The notes under the pieces were generated by a model. The model worked only from the letters and a program-made list of their open reading frames with translations, made no database searches and was not told where the DNA came from. The translations under genes were made by a program, and so were the position numbers. DNA of 64,000 bases, taken from contig NZ_BMVK01000012.1 in NCBI RefSeq assembly GCF_014650675.1, forward strand, positions 1 to 64,000, in the 5' to 3' direction. Source of the DNA: Streptomyces anulatus. GTDB taxonomy: Bacteria > Actinomycetota > Actinomycetes > Streptomycetales > Streptomycetaceae. This document shows positions 46,174-55,298 of this stretch, piece after piece. Every line of letters begins with the position of its first letter. The first letter of the stretch is position 1.

Positions 46174-47218
46174 CCGGTGGGACGCGGCGGCGTTCAAGGC
46201 GCGGGTCGACGGGGAGCTGCGCCCGTTCGTCGCCCGGGAGGCCGATCTGTTCGCGGCGATCGACCCGTCCCTGGCTCCGGTGGCCGCGCAGGTGGAGGCA
46301 GCCGTCGCGGACGGCAAACGGCTGCGGGCGGCGTTCTGCTACTGGGGCTGGCGGGCGGCGGGGCAGCCGGACAGCGCCGCGCTGGTGCGGGCGGCGGCCT
46401 CCCTGGAGCTGATCCACGCCGCCGCTGTCGTCCACGACGATCTCATCGACGACAGCGCTCTGCGGCACGGCCGCCCCACCGCGCACATCGCTCTGCGCGG
46501 CGCCGTACGCAGGCGCCCGCGCTCCGTCGCCGCCGCCAGATCTCTGGCGATGCTGGTGGGCGATCTGCTGATGGGGATGGCCGGGCAGCTGTTCACCACC
46601 AGCGGTCTGCCCGCCGCCTATCTGGGCCGGGCCCGCCCGTTGTGGACCGTTCTGGGCCGGGAGCTGATCGCGGGCGAGTGCCTGGAGATCCTGCGCACCG
46701 GGGCGGAGCCGGACACCGGGGCCTCGCTGAAGGTGATCCGGTACAAGACCGCCAAGTACACCGTCGAGCAGCCCCTGTTGATCGGCGGTGCGCTGGCCGG
46801 GGCCGGCGGTCGGCTGCGCGAGGGCTACTCCGCCTACGGGCTGCCGCTGGGCGAGGCCTTCCAGCTGAGGGACGATCTCCTCGGGCTGTTCGGAGACCCG
46901 GGACGGACCGGCAAGGCCAACGCCGACGATGTGTGCGGCCACCGGCCCACGGCCCTGCTGGCGGAGACCTGGCGTGTCGCCGGTGACGACGACCGTGACC
47001 GGCTCCGGGCTCTGCTGGGCCGGCGCGACCTGGACGAGGACGGGCTGCACGCGGTGCGCGACGTCATGCGCAGGCTGAAGACCCCCGGCCTCGTCGAAGA
47101 CATGATCACGGCGCGCGTGGAGGAAGCCCTCGACGCGCTCCATGAGCTGGACGTGCCGTCATGTGCGGCCGACGCCCTGACGTCGCTGGCGAACTCGGCG
47201 ACCGTCCGGCTGTCCTGA
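46163..47218 (+). CDS. Polyprenyl (isoprenyl) diphosphate synthase
   Basis: 351 aa from ATG 46163. First Asp-rich motif HDDLIDD (~92-96), second QLRDDLLG (~236), KYTVEQPL before it and the GKRLRAAFCYWGW N-terminal block are those of trans-prenyl diphosphate synthases that condense IPP with allylic diphosphates. The residues before the first motif (HAAAVV) have no large aromatic, consistent with a medium or long product, but chain length cannot be fixed. Next gene is an MpaB-type oxygenase, suggesting a dedicated prenyl product. Confidence 0.9.
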   Translation: MTPDRWDAAAFKARVDGELRPFVAREADLFAAIDPSLAPVAAQVEAAVADGKRLRAAFCYWGWRAAGQPDSAALVRAAASLELIHAAAVVHDDLIDDSALRHGRPTAHIALRGAVRRRPRSVAAARSLAMLVGDLLMGMAGQLFTTSGLPAAYLGRARPLWTVLGRELIAGECLEILRTGAEPDTGASLKVIRYKTAKYTVEQPLLIGGALAGAGGRLREGYSAYGLPLGEAFQLRDDLLGLFGDPGRTGKANADDVCGHRPTALLAETWRVAGDDDRDRLRALLGRRDLDEDGLHAVRDVMRRLKTPGLVEDMITARVEEALDALHELDVPSCAADALTSLANSATVRLS

Positions 47219-47304
47219 CCCCGCGCGCGCCCGCCCCACACGCCCGCACCGAACCGCATCGCGCCGCACTGCACTGCACTGCACCGAGAACAAGGAAGTC
47301 CGTC

Positions 47305-48480
47305 TTGACCTACACCGAGGATTCGATGAACGCCCTACGGCAGGGGGGCGACGAACTGGCCGACGCGACCGTCGCCGCGCTCTTCGACCGCGGGGAGGTG
47401 GGCACGTTCAACACACTGATGCGCTACGTCTCCACCGCGGGCGCTCCCCTGCCGGACGGGCTGCCCGATGTCGCCCGGGACTACCTTCAGGCCACCAGTG
47501 CCCCGCCGGCCTGGGTCGACTGGGAGGAGATGGAGAAGGCCCGGCTGTTCTTCATCGACAACAACGTGCATATTTCCACCGCACTGTCGTTCGCCTCCAT
47601 GCCTGCCTGCTACGTGGTCCCGCACGTGGCGAAGCTCCTTTCGGCGACCCACGGGCTGAAGTACCCCTCCAAACGGATGGCGGAGACCGGCCAGTTCACC
47701 GTCTATCTGATGCGGCCCGACGCCTTCGAGGCCGGGGGCCGCTTCGTCCCCGCCGCCCAGAAGGTCCGCCTTCTGCACGCGTCGATCCGCCATCACCTCC
47801 TGCGCGAGAAACGGTGGGACACCGACGCGCTCGGGACGCCGATCTGTCAGGAGGACATGATCGGCGGGCAGATGTTCTTCTCGCTGCTCGTGCTCGACAG
47901 CCTGCACCGCCTCGGCATCCACATGTCGGAGGAGGGCGCGGCGGCCTACTACTACGCCTGGCGTGTGGTCGGGGCGATGCTGGGCGTCGGTCAGGAGTCC
48001 GTCCCCCGGTCCCTGGACGAGGCCCGCCAATTCCTCGACCTGTACATGATCCGGCACATGGGCCCCTCCGAGGAGGGCGCGCTGCTGACCCGGCAGCTCA
48101 TCGACCTCTACGAGGAGGTCGTGCCCGGGACCTTCTTCGACCCGATCGTCTCCGCGCTCATCCGGCACCTGGTCGGCGACACCTGCGCCGACTGGCTCCG
48201 GGTGCCGCGCACCTCCTGGGACACCGCCGTCAAGGCCGTACCCCACCTTCTCGGCGTCCTGGAGACCGTCGAGGACCGGTCCCCCCTCGGCGCCTGGGCC
48301 CTGGACCGCCTCGGCCACCTCACCACCGTCCTCGAACTGTCCTCCCTCACCCGCGGACGCGTGATGCACTACGCCATCCCCGAACAGCTCAAGGAGGAGT
48401 ACGGCGTCTCCGCCGGGGCGTCCCGCTCCCGCTGGAAGCCGCCCGCCGTCACCGTCTCCGGGCGCACACCCCCATGGTGA
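47305..48480 (+). CDS. MpaB/Lcp-like oxygenase (DUF2236)
   Basis: 391 aa from TTG 47305 with AAGGAAG upstream; ATG 47326 is the alternative. The family core is present: FIDNNVHISTALSFASMPAC, the Arg/His block KVRLLHASIRHHLL (~170), CQEDMIGGQMFFSLLVLDSL and an AYYYAWRVVGAMLGV helix. Relatives include latex-clearing protein Lcp (heme b rubber oxygenase) and fungal MpaB, which cleaves a prenyl chain. Sitting directly after a polyprenyl synthase gene, cleavage or oxidation of a polyprenyl chain is a reasonable inference. Confidence 0.82.
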   Translation: MTYTEDSMNALRQGGDELADATVAALFDRGEVGTFNTLMRYVSTAGAPLPDGLPDVARDYLQATSAPPAWVDWEEMEKARLFFIDNNVHISTALSFASMPACYVVPHVAKLLSATHGLKYPSKRMAETGQFTVYLMRPDAFEAGGRFVPAAQKVRLLHASIRHHLLREKRWDTDALGTPICQEDMIGGQMFFSLLVLDSLHRLGIHMSEEGAAAYYYAWRVVGAMLGVGQESVPRSLDEARQFLDLYMIRHMGPSEEGALLTRQLIDLYEEVVPGTFFDPIVSALIRHLVGDTCADWLRVPRTSWDTAVKAVPHLLGVLETVEDRSPLGAWALDRLGHLTTVLELSSLTRGRVMHYAIPEQLKEEYGVSAGASRSRWKPPAVTVSGRTPPW

Positions 48481-48483
48481 CAA

Positions 48484-48502
48484 TTAGGTAAGCCTCACCT
48501 AA
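48484..48502. promoter_or_regulatory. Iron box (DmdR/IdeR operator)
   Basis: TTAGGTAAGCCTCACCTAA, close to the DtxR-family consensus TTAGGTTAGSCTAACCTAA, 120 bp before the HtaA gene. It predicts repression when iron is plentiful. Confidence 0.85.
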
Positions 48503-48622
48503 TATTCGATGAGTCGTCTTCGGGTCCCCACACGCCGAGAAGCCGGTATCCCCCCTTCTTTCGTTCGCCTCCCGGGAACGGCTCCGTCCAGACGTGCGCC
48601 GTGCCCCTCTCCCGAAGGAGAC

Positions 48623-50560
48623 ATGCAGCGCATGTCCATGCCCCGCCGCGGCCGCCTGGCCGCACTCGCCGCCCTGACCGTCGTATCCGTGGGCGCCGGC
48701 GTCCTCGCCGTTCCCGCCTCCGCCGCCCCCGGCGTCCACGCCGCCGCACGGGCCGAGGCCGGCGGCACGACGTCGGCAGCCGCCCCGATCCTGGTGACCG
48801 GCCGGTCCTCCTGGGGCTTCAAGGACTCCTGGGTCCACTACGTCACCGGCATGGGCGGTTCGGTGAACGTGGCCGGCGGCGCGAGCGCGGATGCGGCCGG
48901 ACGGATCAACTATCCCGTCAAGCACGGCTCGGTGGACCCTGCCGGGCGGTCCGCCGACGTGCGCTTCGGCGGCTCGGTCACCTACGCGGTCCCGAGTCAC
49001 GGGATAACCGCCATCACGCTCGCCAACCCGCGTGTCGTCCTCAAGGACGGCAAGGGCACGCTCCACATGGACGTGACGACCGACATCGCCGCCGGCCAGG
49101 CCCCGGTGACCACGCCCGGCGTGCCGCTCGCCGCGCTCACGGCGTCCGCCGACGCCCTCGACGGAGCCGTTCTCGACTGGACGGGCATCACGGCCGCGCT
49201 CACCGAAGAGGGCTCGGCCATCTTCGCCTACCAGGGCCGGCCCATGTACCCGGCCGGCACGGCGCTGGACCCCGTCGCCATCAGCGGCGGCGTCAGCGTC
49301 CCCACGCTGACGGTCAGCCAGGTCAGCGAGCTGGGCGCCGAGAACGAGGTCACCGTCAGCGGCAAGGGCTACCAGCCCGGGCGCGGCGTGTATCTGGCGC
49401 AGTCCATCGCCCTTCCCGGCACCACCTACCCCAGCGTCTTCGGCAACGCGGCGTACATCCGTCAGGTCGGCGCGGACGGCACCTTCAGCGTCACGCTGAA
49501 GCTCACCGAGACCTTCACCCCCTCCGGGGCCCCCGTCGTCGACTGCCGCACCACCGCCTGCTTCGTCACGAGCTTCAACTCGCACGACGGCGGCGACCCC
49601 ACCTGGATGCCCTCCCGGGCCCAGGACGTCGCCCAGCCGCTCCGGTTCGGCGTCGAGGTCCCCGCCGCCACCGTGACCCAGCACCCCGCGTCGCGTACCG
49701 TCCGCTCGGGCGCGACCGGCACGTTCACCGCCGCCGCGACCGGCGCGGACTCGGTCCGCTGGGAGCGCAGCACCGACCGCGGCACGACCTGGAGCACCGT
49801 CCCCGGGGCCACCACCGCCACCCTGTCGGTGAAGGCGGCCGCCGCCCTCGACGGCCACCGCTACCGTGCCGTCTTCGTCAACGCGTCCGGTGAGACGGCC
49901 ACGTCGGCCGCCACGCTCACGGTGTCCGCCGTGCCGACCCGGATCGTCTCCTTCAACGCCTCGCCCGAGCCGGTGGGCAAGGGCTCCAAGCTGAAGGTGG
50001 TCGCCACGCTCCAGACCGCCTCCGCCACGGACAACGTATGGCGTCCGCTGGCCAAGACTCCCGTCGTGATCGAGTTCCGGTCGAAGGGCGGCAAGACCTG
50101 GAGCCGGGCCAACACGGTCACCACCGACAGCAAGGGCGTCGTCTCGGCATCGGTCACCGCAGTCAAGGACGGCACCTGGCGCGCCCGTTACGCGGGGACC
50201 GCCGACCGCGCCGCGGCCGTCAGCTCCTCCGACAACGTGGACGTCAAGCTGCGGACCGCCGTCTCCGGCTTCAACGCCTCCCCCGAGCCGGTCCGCAAGG
50301 GGCGCACCATCACCGTCAAGGGCACCCTGCGCAGCCTGGACGGCACCTGGAAGAACGCCTCCGGCCAGTCCGTGATCATCCTGTTCAAGGCCGACGGCTC
50401 CAGCAAGTGGAGCAAGCTGGCGACCGTACGCACCAACGGCAAGGGCGTGTTCTCGAAGGGGTTCACCGCCAAGAAGGACGGCACCTGGAAGGCGCAGTTC
50501 AAGGCCACGTCGTCCCGCCTGGGCACGATCGGCTCCGGCGACCGGGTCGACGTGCGCTGA
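48623..50560 (+). CDS. HtaA-domain heme-associated secreted protein
   Basis: 645 aa from ATG 48623 with GAAGGAG upstream. Signal peptide residues 1-35 (ALTVVSVGAGVLAVPASAAP), HtaA domain ~50-220 (LVTGRSSWGFKDSWVHYVTG, VRFGGSVTYAVPSHGITAIT), an Ig-like repeat ~355-440 (ATVTQHPASRTVRSGATGTF) and two C-terminal Ig-like repeats sharing VSFNASPEPVGKGSKLKV / VSGFNASPEPVRKGRTITVK. HtaA proteins bind heme at the surface and pass it to importers. The iron box upstream supports iron-starvation expression. No HmuTUV transporter is nearby and no LPxTG anchor is seen. Confidence 0.87.
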   Translation: MQRMSMPRRGRLAALAALTVVSVGAGVLAVPASAAPGVHAAARAEAGGTTSAAAPILVTGRSSWGFKDSWVHYVTGMGGSVNVAGGASADAAGRINYPVKHGSVDPAGRSADVRFGGSVTYAVPSHGITAITLANPRVVLKDGKGTLHMDVTTDIAAGQAPVTTPGVPLAALTASADALDGAVLDWTGITAALTEEGSAIFAYQGRPMYPAGTALDPVAISGGVSVPTLTVSQVSELGAENEVTVSGKGYQPGRGVYLAQSIALPGTTYPSVFGNAAYIRQVGADGTFSVTLKLTETFTPSGAPVVDCRTTACFVTSFNSHDGGDPTWMPSRAQDVAQPLRFGVEVPAATVTQHPASRTVRSGATGTFTAAATGADSVRWERSTDRGTTWSTVPGATTATLSVKAAAALDGHRYRAVFVNASGETATSAATLTVSAVPTRIVSFNASPEPVGKGSKLKVVATLQTASATDNVWRPLAKTPVVIEFRSKGGKTWSRANTVTTDSKGVVSASVTAVKDGTWRARYAGTADRAAAVSSSDNVDVKLRTAVSGFNASPEPVRKGRTITVKGTLRSLDGTWKNASGQSVIILFKADGSSKWSKLATVRTNGKGVFSKGFTAKKDGTWKAQFKATSSRLGTIGSGDRVDVR

Positions 50561-50588
50561 CCCGGGTCCTGTCCGTCCCGGATTCCGC

Positions 50589-50630
50589 GCCGCTGCCCCT
50601 CTCCCGTCGTCCGGGGAGAGGGGCAGCGGC
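50589..50630. terminator. Strong terminator between htaA-like and cellulase genes
   Basis: Perfect 17-bp stem (GCCGCTGCCCCTCTCCC and complement) with an 8-nt loop, between the convergent stops. A short CGGCAG/TGGCAG run follows (50622-50650). Confidence 0.85.
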
Positions 50631-50674
50631 AGCGGCAGTGGCAGTGGCAGATGCCGTGCCGGGGGCGGTTCAGG

Positions 50675-52804
50675 TCAGGGGGCGGTGCCCCAGGCGAGGG
50701 TGGAGCCGGTGAAGACGCCGACCCTCGGGGCGTCGGCGAAGGCGGTGTTGGTGGAGCGGCTGTAGTCGTCGCTCTCCTGGAAGGCCGACCAGTCGCTCTT
50801 GTTGAGCCGCAGTTGGATCTCCCCGGTCGTGGCGCCCGCCGCGAGGCTGCCGCTGCCGAAGCCGACCTCCAGGTAGTGGCTGGCGCCGGTGGCCGGTGCG
50901 CCCGCCGACCGGACCCCGTGCGTCACGTTTCCGCACCCGAGCACGGCGTAGTCGCAGGCGGTGCCGAAGGTGCTCGCACCGCCGTCGGGGGTGAACCAGT
51001 AGCGGGCGGTGACCGTGGACAGGTCGATCGCGGTCGAACCGGTGTTGACCAGGCGGAGGGACATCCGGATCTGGTTGTCGGTCGGGGATCCGTCGGTGTT
51101 GCGGTATTCGGCCTTGAGCGCTCCCGTTCCGGTGCCGCCGCCCGCCTCGGTGGTGACCTGTGCGGCCGGGGTCCCGGCCGAGACGTTGCCCGCCGCGTCC
51201 TTGGCCCTGACCGAGTAGCTGTAGGCGGTCGAGGCGCTCACGCCGGTGTCCGTGTAGGTCGTCGTGGCCGTCGTCCCGACCCGGGTGCCGTCGCGGAGGA
51301 TGTCGTACCCCGTGACGCCGGTGTCGTCCGTGGACGCCGTCCAGGCGAGGGTGACGCTGCTGCTGGACTTGGCCGTCACCCGCAGGCTCGTGGGCACGGT
51401 CGGCGCCTGGGTGTCCTCCTCGCCCCCGCTGCCGCCGTCGAGCGGCGGGTGGGCGTTGCGGAGCAGCTCCTGGAACTGTCCGGAGAACCAGTGCCCGGCC
51501 ACCGGGGAGTCGGGCAGGGCGCCCGTGAGGTTGAAGCCGTTGCGGCCGTTGCCGGTGTACGTCGGGTCGCACATCCGGTCGAAGCCCTTGCCCTCGTCGT
51601 TGTCGACGGGCTCGCTGCTGCCGTCGGACTCGCCCGGGGGCTTGGCCCAGACGTAGGCGTCGATCCCCGGCTCGGGGGCGGTCGTGGGGCGCTCGCCGAT
51701 GCCCGCGCCGCTCTGGTTGCACCAGTTGCCCGCGTGGATGCGGCGGTCGGTCCGGCCACCGTCGACATAGGCGTCGGCGCTGGTCAGCGGTCCGGGTCCG
51801 GTGGGCCGGGAGGAGCCGCCCCAGCCGTTGCGGGCGGTGTCGATGAGCATGCCGATGTCGGAGGCGAATCCCTGGCGGACGAGTTCCGTGCGCAGGGCCT
51901 TGGCGAACGAGAGCTCGTCCACGTAGTAGTTCCAGTCCACCCAGCGCGACTGGCGCACCGTGGTCCCGTTCACGGAGTCGGTCACCGCGAAGTGCGGCTC
52001 CTCGAGCGCCGAGTAGTTGGCCGTGTTCACGATGAAGCCGTGGACGTCGGAGACGGTGGCGCCCTCCGTCGTCGCCGCCTTCTTGAACTGCTGTGCGGCG
52101 GGGACGAAGTTGGAGTCCCAGCCGAGCCAGCCGTGGTGGGCGGCGTCGACGTAGTTGTAGACGTTGGGCAGGGCGCCCAGGGTGTGCAGGGCGTATCCGA
52201 TGCCCTTCTCGTAGTTGCCGTTGGCCTTCATCGTGGCGCACTCGGGCGTGGAGCCGGCGGTCCCTCCGGCGTTGGTGACGAGGTTGGGCAGCGAGTCCGG
52301 TTCGATGAGCGTGACGATGCGCAGGCTCGCGTAGGCGGGGTCGCCGAGGATGCCGGCGATGGGGTCGATGTACTCGTCCTTGTAGCGGCTCAGCTCGGTG
52401 GGGCCGAGTTCGCCGTTGGAGGCGAGTGCGGCGCAGTCCCGGCCGGGCAGGTTGTAGATGACGACCTGAAAGAGGTCGGCTCCCTGACTCACGGCCGTGT
52501 CGAGGTGCGCGCGCAGTCCTCGCGCGCCGGGTGTGCCGCCGATCGCGGCGATGCGGTCCATCCAGACGAACGACGGCTCGTCCGCGATGACTTCGCCGCC
52601 GGGCTCGGCGGCGGCCCTTGCGGACCAGTCGGGGTTCACGTACGCGGTGGCACCGGCGTAGGGGTTGTCGACGCGGGCGGCGGCCGACGCCTGTCCGGGT
52701 ACGGCCACCGCGAGTGCCGCACCCATGATCAGTGCGGACAGTGCGGCGGCCGCTCTCCTGCGGAACGCGTGCGGTGCGTGCGGGGTGGTGCCTCTGCTTC
52801 TCAT
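50675..52804 (-). CDS. Secreted GH6 cellulase with FN3 and CBM3 modules
   Basis: 709 aa from ATG 52804. Signal peptide residues 1-41. GH6 catalytic domain ~48-470 with VVIYNLPGRDCAALASNGEL, VTLIEPDSLPN and NVYNYVDAAHHGWLGWDSNF (the conserved Asp residues of family 6) and the long-loop insert ADAYVDGGRTDRRIHAGNWC expected of cellobiohydrolases. Then FN3 ~485-565 (TVPTSLRVTAKSSSSVTLAW) and a family 3 cellulose-binding module ~570-709 (LKAEYRNTDGSPTDNQIRMS, VLGCGNVTHGV). It releases cellobiose from cellulose chains. Two CebR boxes lie upstream. Confidence 0.93.
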   Translation of the reverse strand: MRSRGTTPHAPHAFRRRAAAALSALIMGAALAVAVPGQASAAARVDNPYAGATAYVNPDWSARAAAEPGGEVIADEPSFVWMDRIAAIGGTPGARGLRAHLDTAVSQGADLFQVVIYNLPGRDCAALASNGELGPTELSRYKDEYIDPIAGILGDPAYASLRIVTLIEPDSLPNLVTNAGGTAGSTPECATMKANGNYEKGIGYALHTLGALPNVYNYVDAAHHGWLGWDSNFVPAAQQFKKAATTEGATVSDVHGFIVNTANYSALEEPHFAVTDSVNGTTVRQSRWVDWNYYVDELSFAKALRTELVRQGFASDIGMLIDTARNGWGGSSRPTGPGPLTSADAYVDGGRTDRRIHAGNWCNQSGAGIGERPTTAPEPGIDAYVWAKPPGESDGSSEPVDNDEGKGFDRMCDPTYTGNGRNGFNLTGALPDSPVAGHWFSGQFQELLRNAHPPLDGGSGGEEDTQAPTVPTSLRVTAKSSSSVTLAWTASTDDTGVTGYDILRDGTRVGTTATTTYTDTGVSASTAYSYSVRAKDAAGNVSAGTPAAQVTTEAGGGTGTGALKAEYRNTDGSPTDNQIRMSLRLVNTGSTAIDLSTVTARYWFTPDGGASTFGTACDYAVLGCGNVTHGVRSAGAPATGASHYLEVGFGSGSLAAGATTGEIQLRLNKSDWSAFQESDDYSRSTNTAFADAPRVGVFTGSTLAWGTAP

Positions 52805-52910
52805 TGCGGCTCCGTGCTCCTCTCGTACGTCCGTCGGGGGTGTCGACGGACGGGTTCAGGGGTCCGTGACGCTCAGGAGGTAAGGGGGTTCAGGTGGGGA
52901 AGCATGCATG

Positions 52911-52924
52911 TGGGAGCGCTCCCA
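52911..52924. promoter_or_regulatory. CebR box 1
   Basis: TGGGAGCGCTCCCA, the exact 14-bp palindrome bound by the cellobiose/cellotriose-sensing repressor CebR, 107 bp upstream of the cellulase start. Confidence 0.92.
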
Positions 52925-52997
52925 AACTGGCGCGGCAGGCGATGACTGTCAAGCGGTGCAGCGCAATAACCTTGCACGGAAGGGTAGTTGGGGGGAG

Positions 52998-53011
52998 TTG
53001 GAGCGCTCCCA
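52998..53011. promoter_or_regulatory. CebR box 2
   Basis: TTGGAGCGCTCCCA, one mismatch from the CebR consensus, 74 bp from box 1 and in the same divergent intergenic region (52805-53283). Looping between the boxes or control of both flanking genes is possible. Confidence 0.75.
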
Positions 53012-53283
53012 TTCCAACCTGAAGTGGCCGCCCGGGTACATCACCGGTCACGTTCGCGTCGACGATTTGGCCGACTACCGACTTGCGGAGGCCGCGCGCG
53101 TCACAGCGGAAGAAGATGCCGTAACGCTGGTCTAGGCCAGACCACGTCCGTCCCCCTATCCTCACCCGTAGCCGGTGACACACCAACTCCCCCACCCAGG
53201 TTGCCTGCCGGCTCGCGCCCCCCACTCATCTCCGCTCGAGCAGCCGGGTGACCTCCCCCCTTCGCCGCCTCCAGGAGGCCACG

Positions 53284-54420
53284 GTGAAATTTCGCACCAG
53301 AAGCTCGGCGATCATCGGCACACTCTGCCTCGTCACGTCCCTGGCCCTGGCCACGGCTTCGGCCGTCGAGCCCGCCGATCCGGTCAAACCGGTGAGCGCG
53401 TCCCTGACCGAAGTGGCCAGGGCCCAGAGTCCGTCCGCCGGGGCGGCCGGACCCGATGACACGCTTTGGATCGCCGAACGCGCGGGCACCGTAAGGGTTC
53501 TGGACGATCAGGGCCTCGGCTCACCCGTGCTCGACATCTCCGACGAGACCACCACGGACGGCGAACGCGGTTTGCTGGGCGTCGCGTTCGACAAGACGTT
53601 CGCGCACTTCTACATCTCGTTCACGGACCTCGAAGGCACCAGCACGGTGGACGAGTTCGCCGTGGAGGGCGGCCGGCTCCAGCCGGATACCCGGCGGACC
53701 GTCCTCACCCAGACCCAGCCGTACGCGAACCACAACGGCGGGGACATCAAGTTCGGCCCCGACGGCTACCTGTACATCGCCTTCGGTGACGGTGGCTCGG
53801 GCGGCGACCCGCACGGCAACGGGCAGAAGCTCGACACCCTGCTCGGCAAGCTGCTTCGGATCGACCCGACCGGCGGCGAGCCGTACGCCATCCCGGCGGA
53901 CAACCCGTTCGTGGACGACGCGAACGCGAAGGACGAGATCTGGTCGTACGGGCTGCGCAACCCGTGGCGGTTCTCCTTCGACGCGGGCACGGGCGACCTG
54001 CTGATCGGCGATGTCGGCCAGAGCGACTGGGAGGAGATCGACTGGGCCCCGGCGGACAGCAAGGGCGGGGAGAACTACGGGTGGGCCTCCATGGAGGGCA
54101 CCCATCCCTTCCGGGGCGGCACGGAGCCCGCGAACCACGTCCCGCCGGTCCACGAGTACGACCGTACGGGCCTCGGCTGCTCGGTGACCGGCGGATTCGT
54201 CTACCGCGGCGACGCGCTCCCGGACCTTCGGGGGAGCTATGTGTTCAGCGACTACTGCGACGGCACCCTGCGTACGCTCCAGATGAAGGACGGCGAGGTG
54301 ACCGGCGTCGGCGACCTCGGAGTCAGCGGCGGCGAGGTGATCTCGTTCGTCGAGGGCGGTGACGGCGAGCTGTACGTCCTCGGCAGCAGTGGCGTGGTCT
54401 CCCGCGTCGATCCCGCGTGA
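53284..54420 (+). CDS. Secreted PQQ-dependent sugar dehydrogenase-like protein
   Basis: 378 aa from GTG 53284, with AGGAGG six bases upstream. Signal peptide residues 1-27. Soluble glucose/aldose dehydrogenase propeller motifs: ERGLLGVAFDKTF, YANHNGGDIKFGPDGYLYIA, GDGGSGGDPHGNGQ, LRNPWRFSFDAGTGDLLIGD and YVFSDYCDGTLRTL. Family members oxidise aldoses extracellularly, and Streptomyces versions may bind PQQ weakly. Divergent from the cellulase with CebR boxes between; it could oxidise cello-oligosaccharides. Confidence 0.85.
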   Translation: MKFRTRSSAIIGTLCLVTSLALATASAVEPADPVKPVSASLTEVARAQSPSAGAAGPDDTLWIAERAGTVRVLDDQGLGSPVLDISDETTTDGERGLLGVAFDKTFAHFYISFTDLEGTSTVDEFAVEGGRLQPDTRRTVLTQTQPYANHNGGDIKFGPDGYLYIAFGDGGSGGDPHGNGQKLDTLLGKLLRIDPTGGEPYAIPADNPFVDDANAKDEIWSYGLRNPWRFSFDAGTGDLLIGDVGQSDWEEIDWAPADSKGGENYGWASMEGTHPFRGGTEPANHVPPVHEYDRTGLGCSVTGGFVYRGDALPDLRGSYVFSDYCDGTLRTLQMKDGEVTGVGDLGVSGGEVISFVEGGDGELYVLGSSGVVSRVDPA

Positions 54421-54461
54421 GCTGCTGAGACGCGCGGGAGGTCAGCTGCGCGGACCGGCGC

Positions 54462-54498
54462 CGGGGGCCCGCCGATCATGACCGTCGGCGGGCCCCCG
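54462..54498. terminator. Bidirectional terminator
   Basis: 14-bp perfect stem (CGGGGGCCCGCCGA / TCGGCGGGCCCCCG) with a 9-nt loop between convergent stops at 54420 and 54576. Confidence 0.85.
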
Positions 54499-54575
54499 TC
54501 CCCTGGTCCGGGCGTACGCGAGGGGGCTCGGCCCCGATCGTGCGGCGAACCGCCCGGATCGCCGCCCCGCGCTCG

Positions 54576-55196
54576 TCACGGGAGGCTCCGCCCGGGCGGC
54601 GGAGTCGGGCGGTTCGCCTGCTCCGCGCCTTCGCCGCGCTGATGGCCGCGGCGGGCGTCCTGGTCGAAGATGCCCAGCAGCTCGCACGGCCCGCCCTCGG
54701 CGCCGATCGCGTGCGGGAGCATCGTGGGGAACTCCGCCGCCTGGTTCGTCTCGATCCGCAGGCGCCGGTTGCCCAGGAGCAGGATCGCGGTGCCGGAGAG
54801 GACGACGAGCCACTCGCGGCCCGGGTGCGCGCGCAGGCGTGAAGGATGGTCGGGCGGCGGCTCGGTCATGCGCTGACGGATGACGGTCATGCCGGGTTCC
54901 GCCTTGATGGGCCACCGCATCTGACCGTGCGCCCCGTCGATCATCGGGTGGGAGACGACGTCGTCGGATGCGGTCGCGACCAACTGGTCGAGGGAGGTGT
55001 CCAGGGCGCGGGCGAGCGTGACCAGCTGGTCCAGGGCCAGCCGGCGCCGGCCGTTCTCGATGCGGCTGAGCGTGGACTGACTGACCTTCGCGCGGCCGGC
55101 CAGCTCCTCCAGGGACCAGCCCTGGGCCACGCGCAGGGCGCGGATGCGTTTGCGTACCAGGCTGTCCAGCTCACCATCGTCTTGCGTCATAGGCAT
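54576..55196 (-). CDS. XRE-cupin transcriptional regulator
   Basis: 206 aa from ATG 55196 (ATG 55190 also possible). N-terminal XRE helix-turn-helix (LRVAQGWSLEELAGRAKVSQ, STLSRIENGRRRLALDQLV, residues 18-70) and C-terminal cupin_2 (HPGREWLVVLSGTAILLLGN, ~125-175). Such regulators sense small molecules through the cupin barrel. Divergent from the LysR gene across 102 bp. Confidence 0.87.
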   Translation of the reverse strand: MPMTQDDGELDSLVRKRIRALRVAQGWSLEELAGRAKVSQSTLSRIENGRRRLALDQLVTLARALDTSLDQLVATASDDVVSHPMIDGAHGQMRWPIKAEPGMTVIRQRMTEPPPDHPSRLRAHPGREWLVVLSGTAILLLGNRRLRIETNQAAEFPTMLPHAIGAEGGPCELLGIFDQDARRGHQRGEGAEQANRPTPPPGRSLP

Positions 55197-55262
55197 GAGA
55201 CTATGCGATTGAGGCAAGGTTTGCGCGGAAGCCCTGATCCGACCACCCTGCTGTCGGCGTGC

Positions 55263-55279
55263 CACAACCATGGGTTGTG
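55263..55279. promoter_or_regulatory. Palindromic LysR-type site
   Basis: CACAACC-ATG-GGTTGTG, 20 bp before the LysR start and 67 bp before the XRE-cupin start. Size and position fit LysR-type autoregulation. Confidence 0.6.
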
Positions 55280-55298
55280 CCCACATAGGGTTCAGGGC

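Noticed and set aside
47266..47284. GCACT short tandem repeat before the MpaB-like gene
   Set aside because: Only about four units of 5 bp; no sign of function and too short to call a microsatellite of interest.
50622..50650. CGGCAG/TGGCAG repeats after the terminator
   Set aside because: Short low-complexity tail, partly belonging to the terminator arm; not CRISPR-like.
50670..52241. 523-codon alternative frame inside the cellulase gene
   Set aside because: Arg/His/Gln-rich shadow of the GH6 frame; no start signals.
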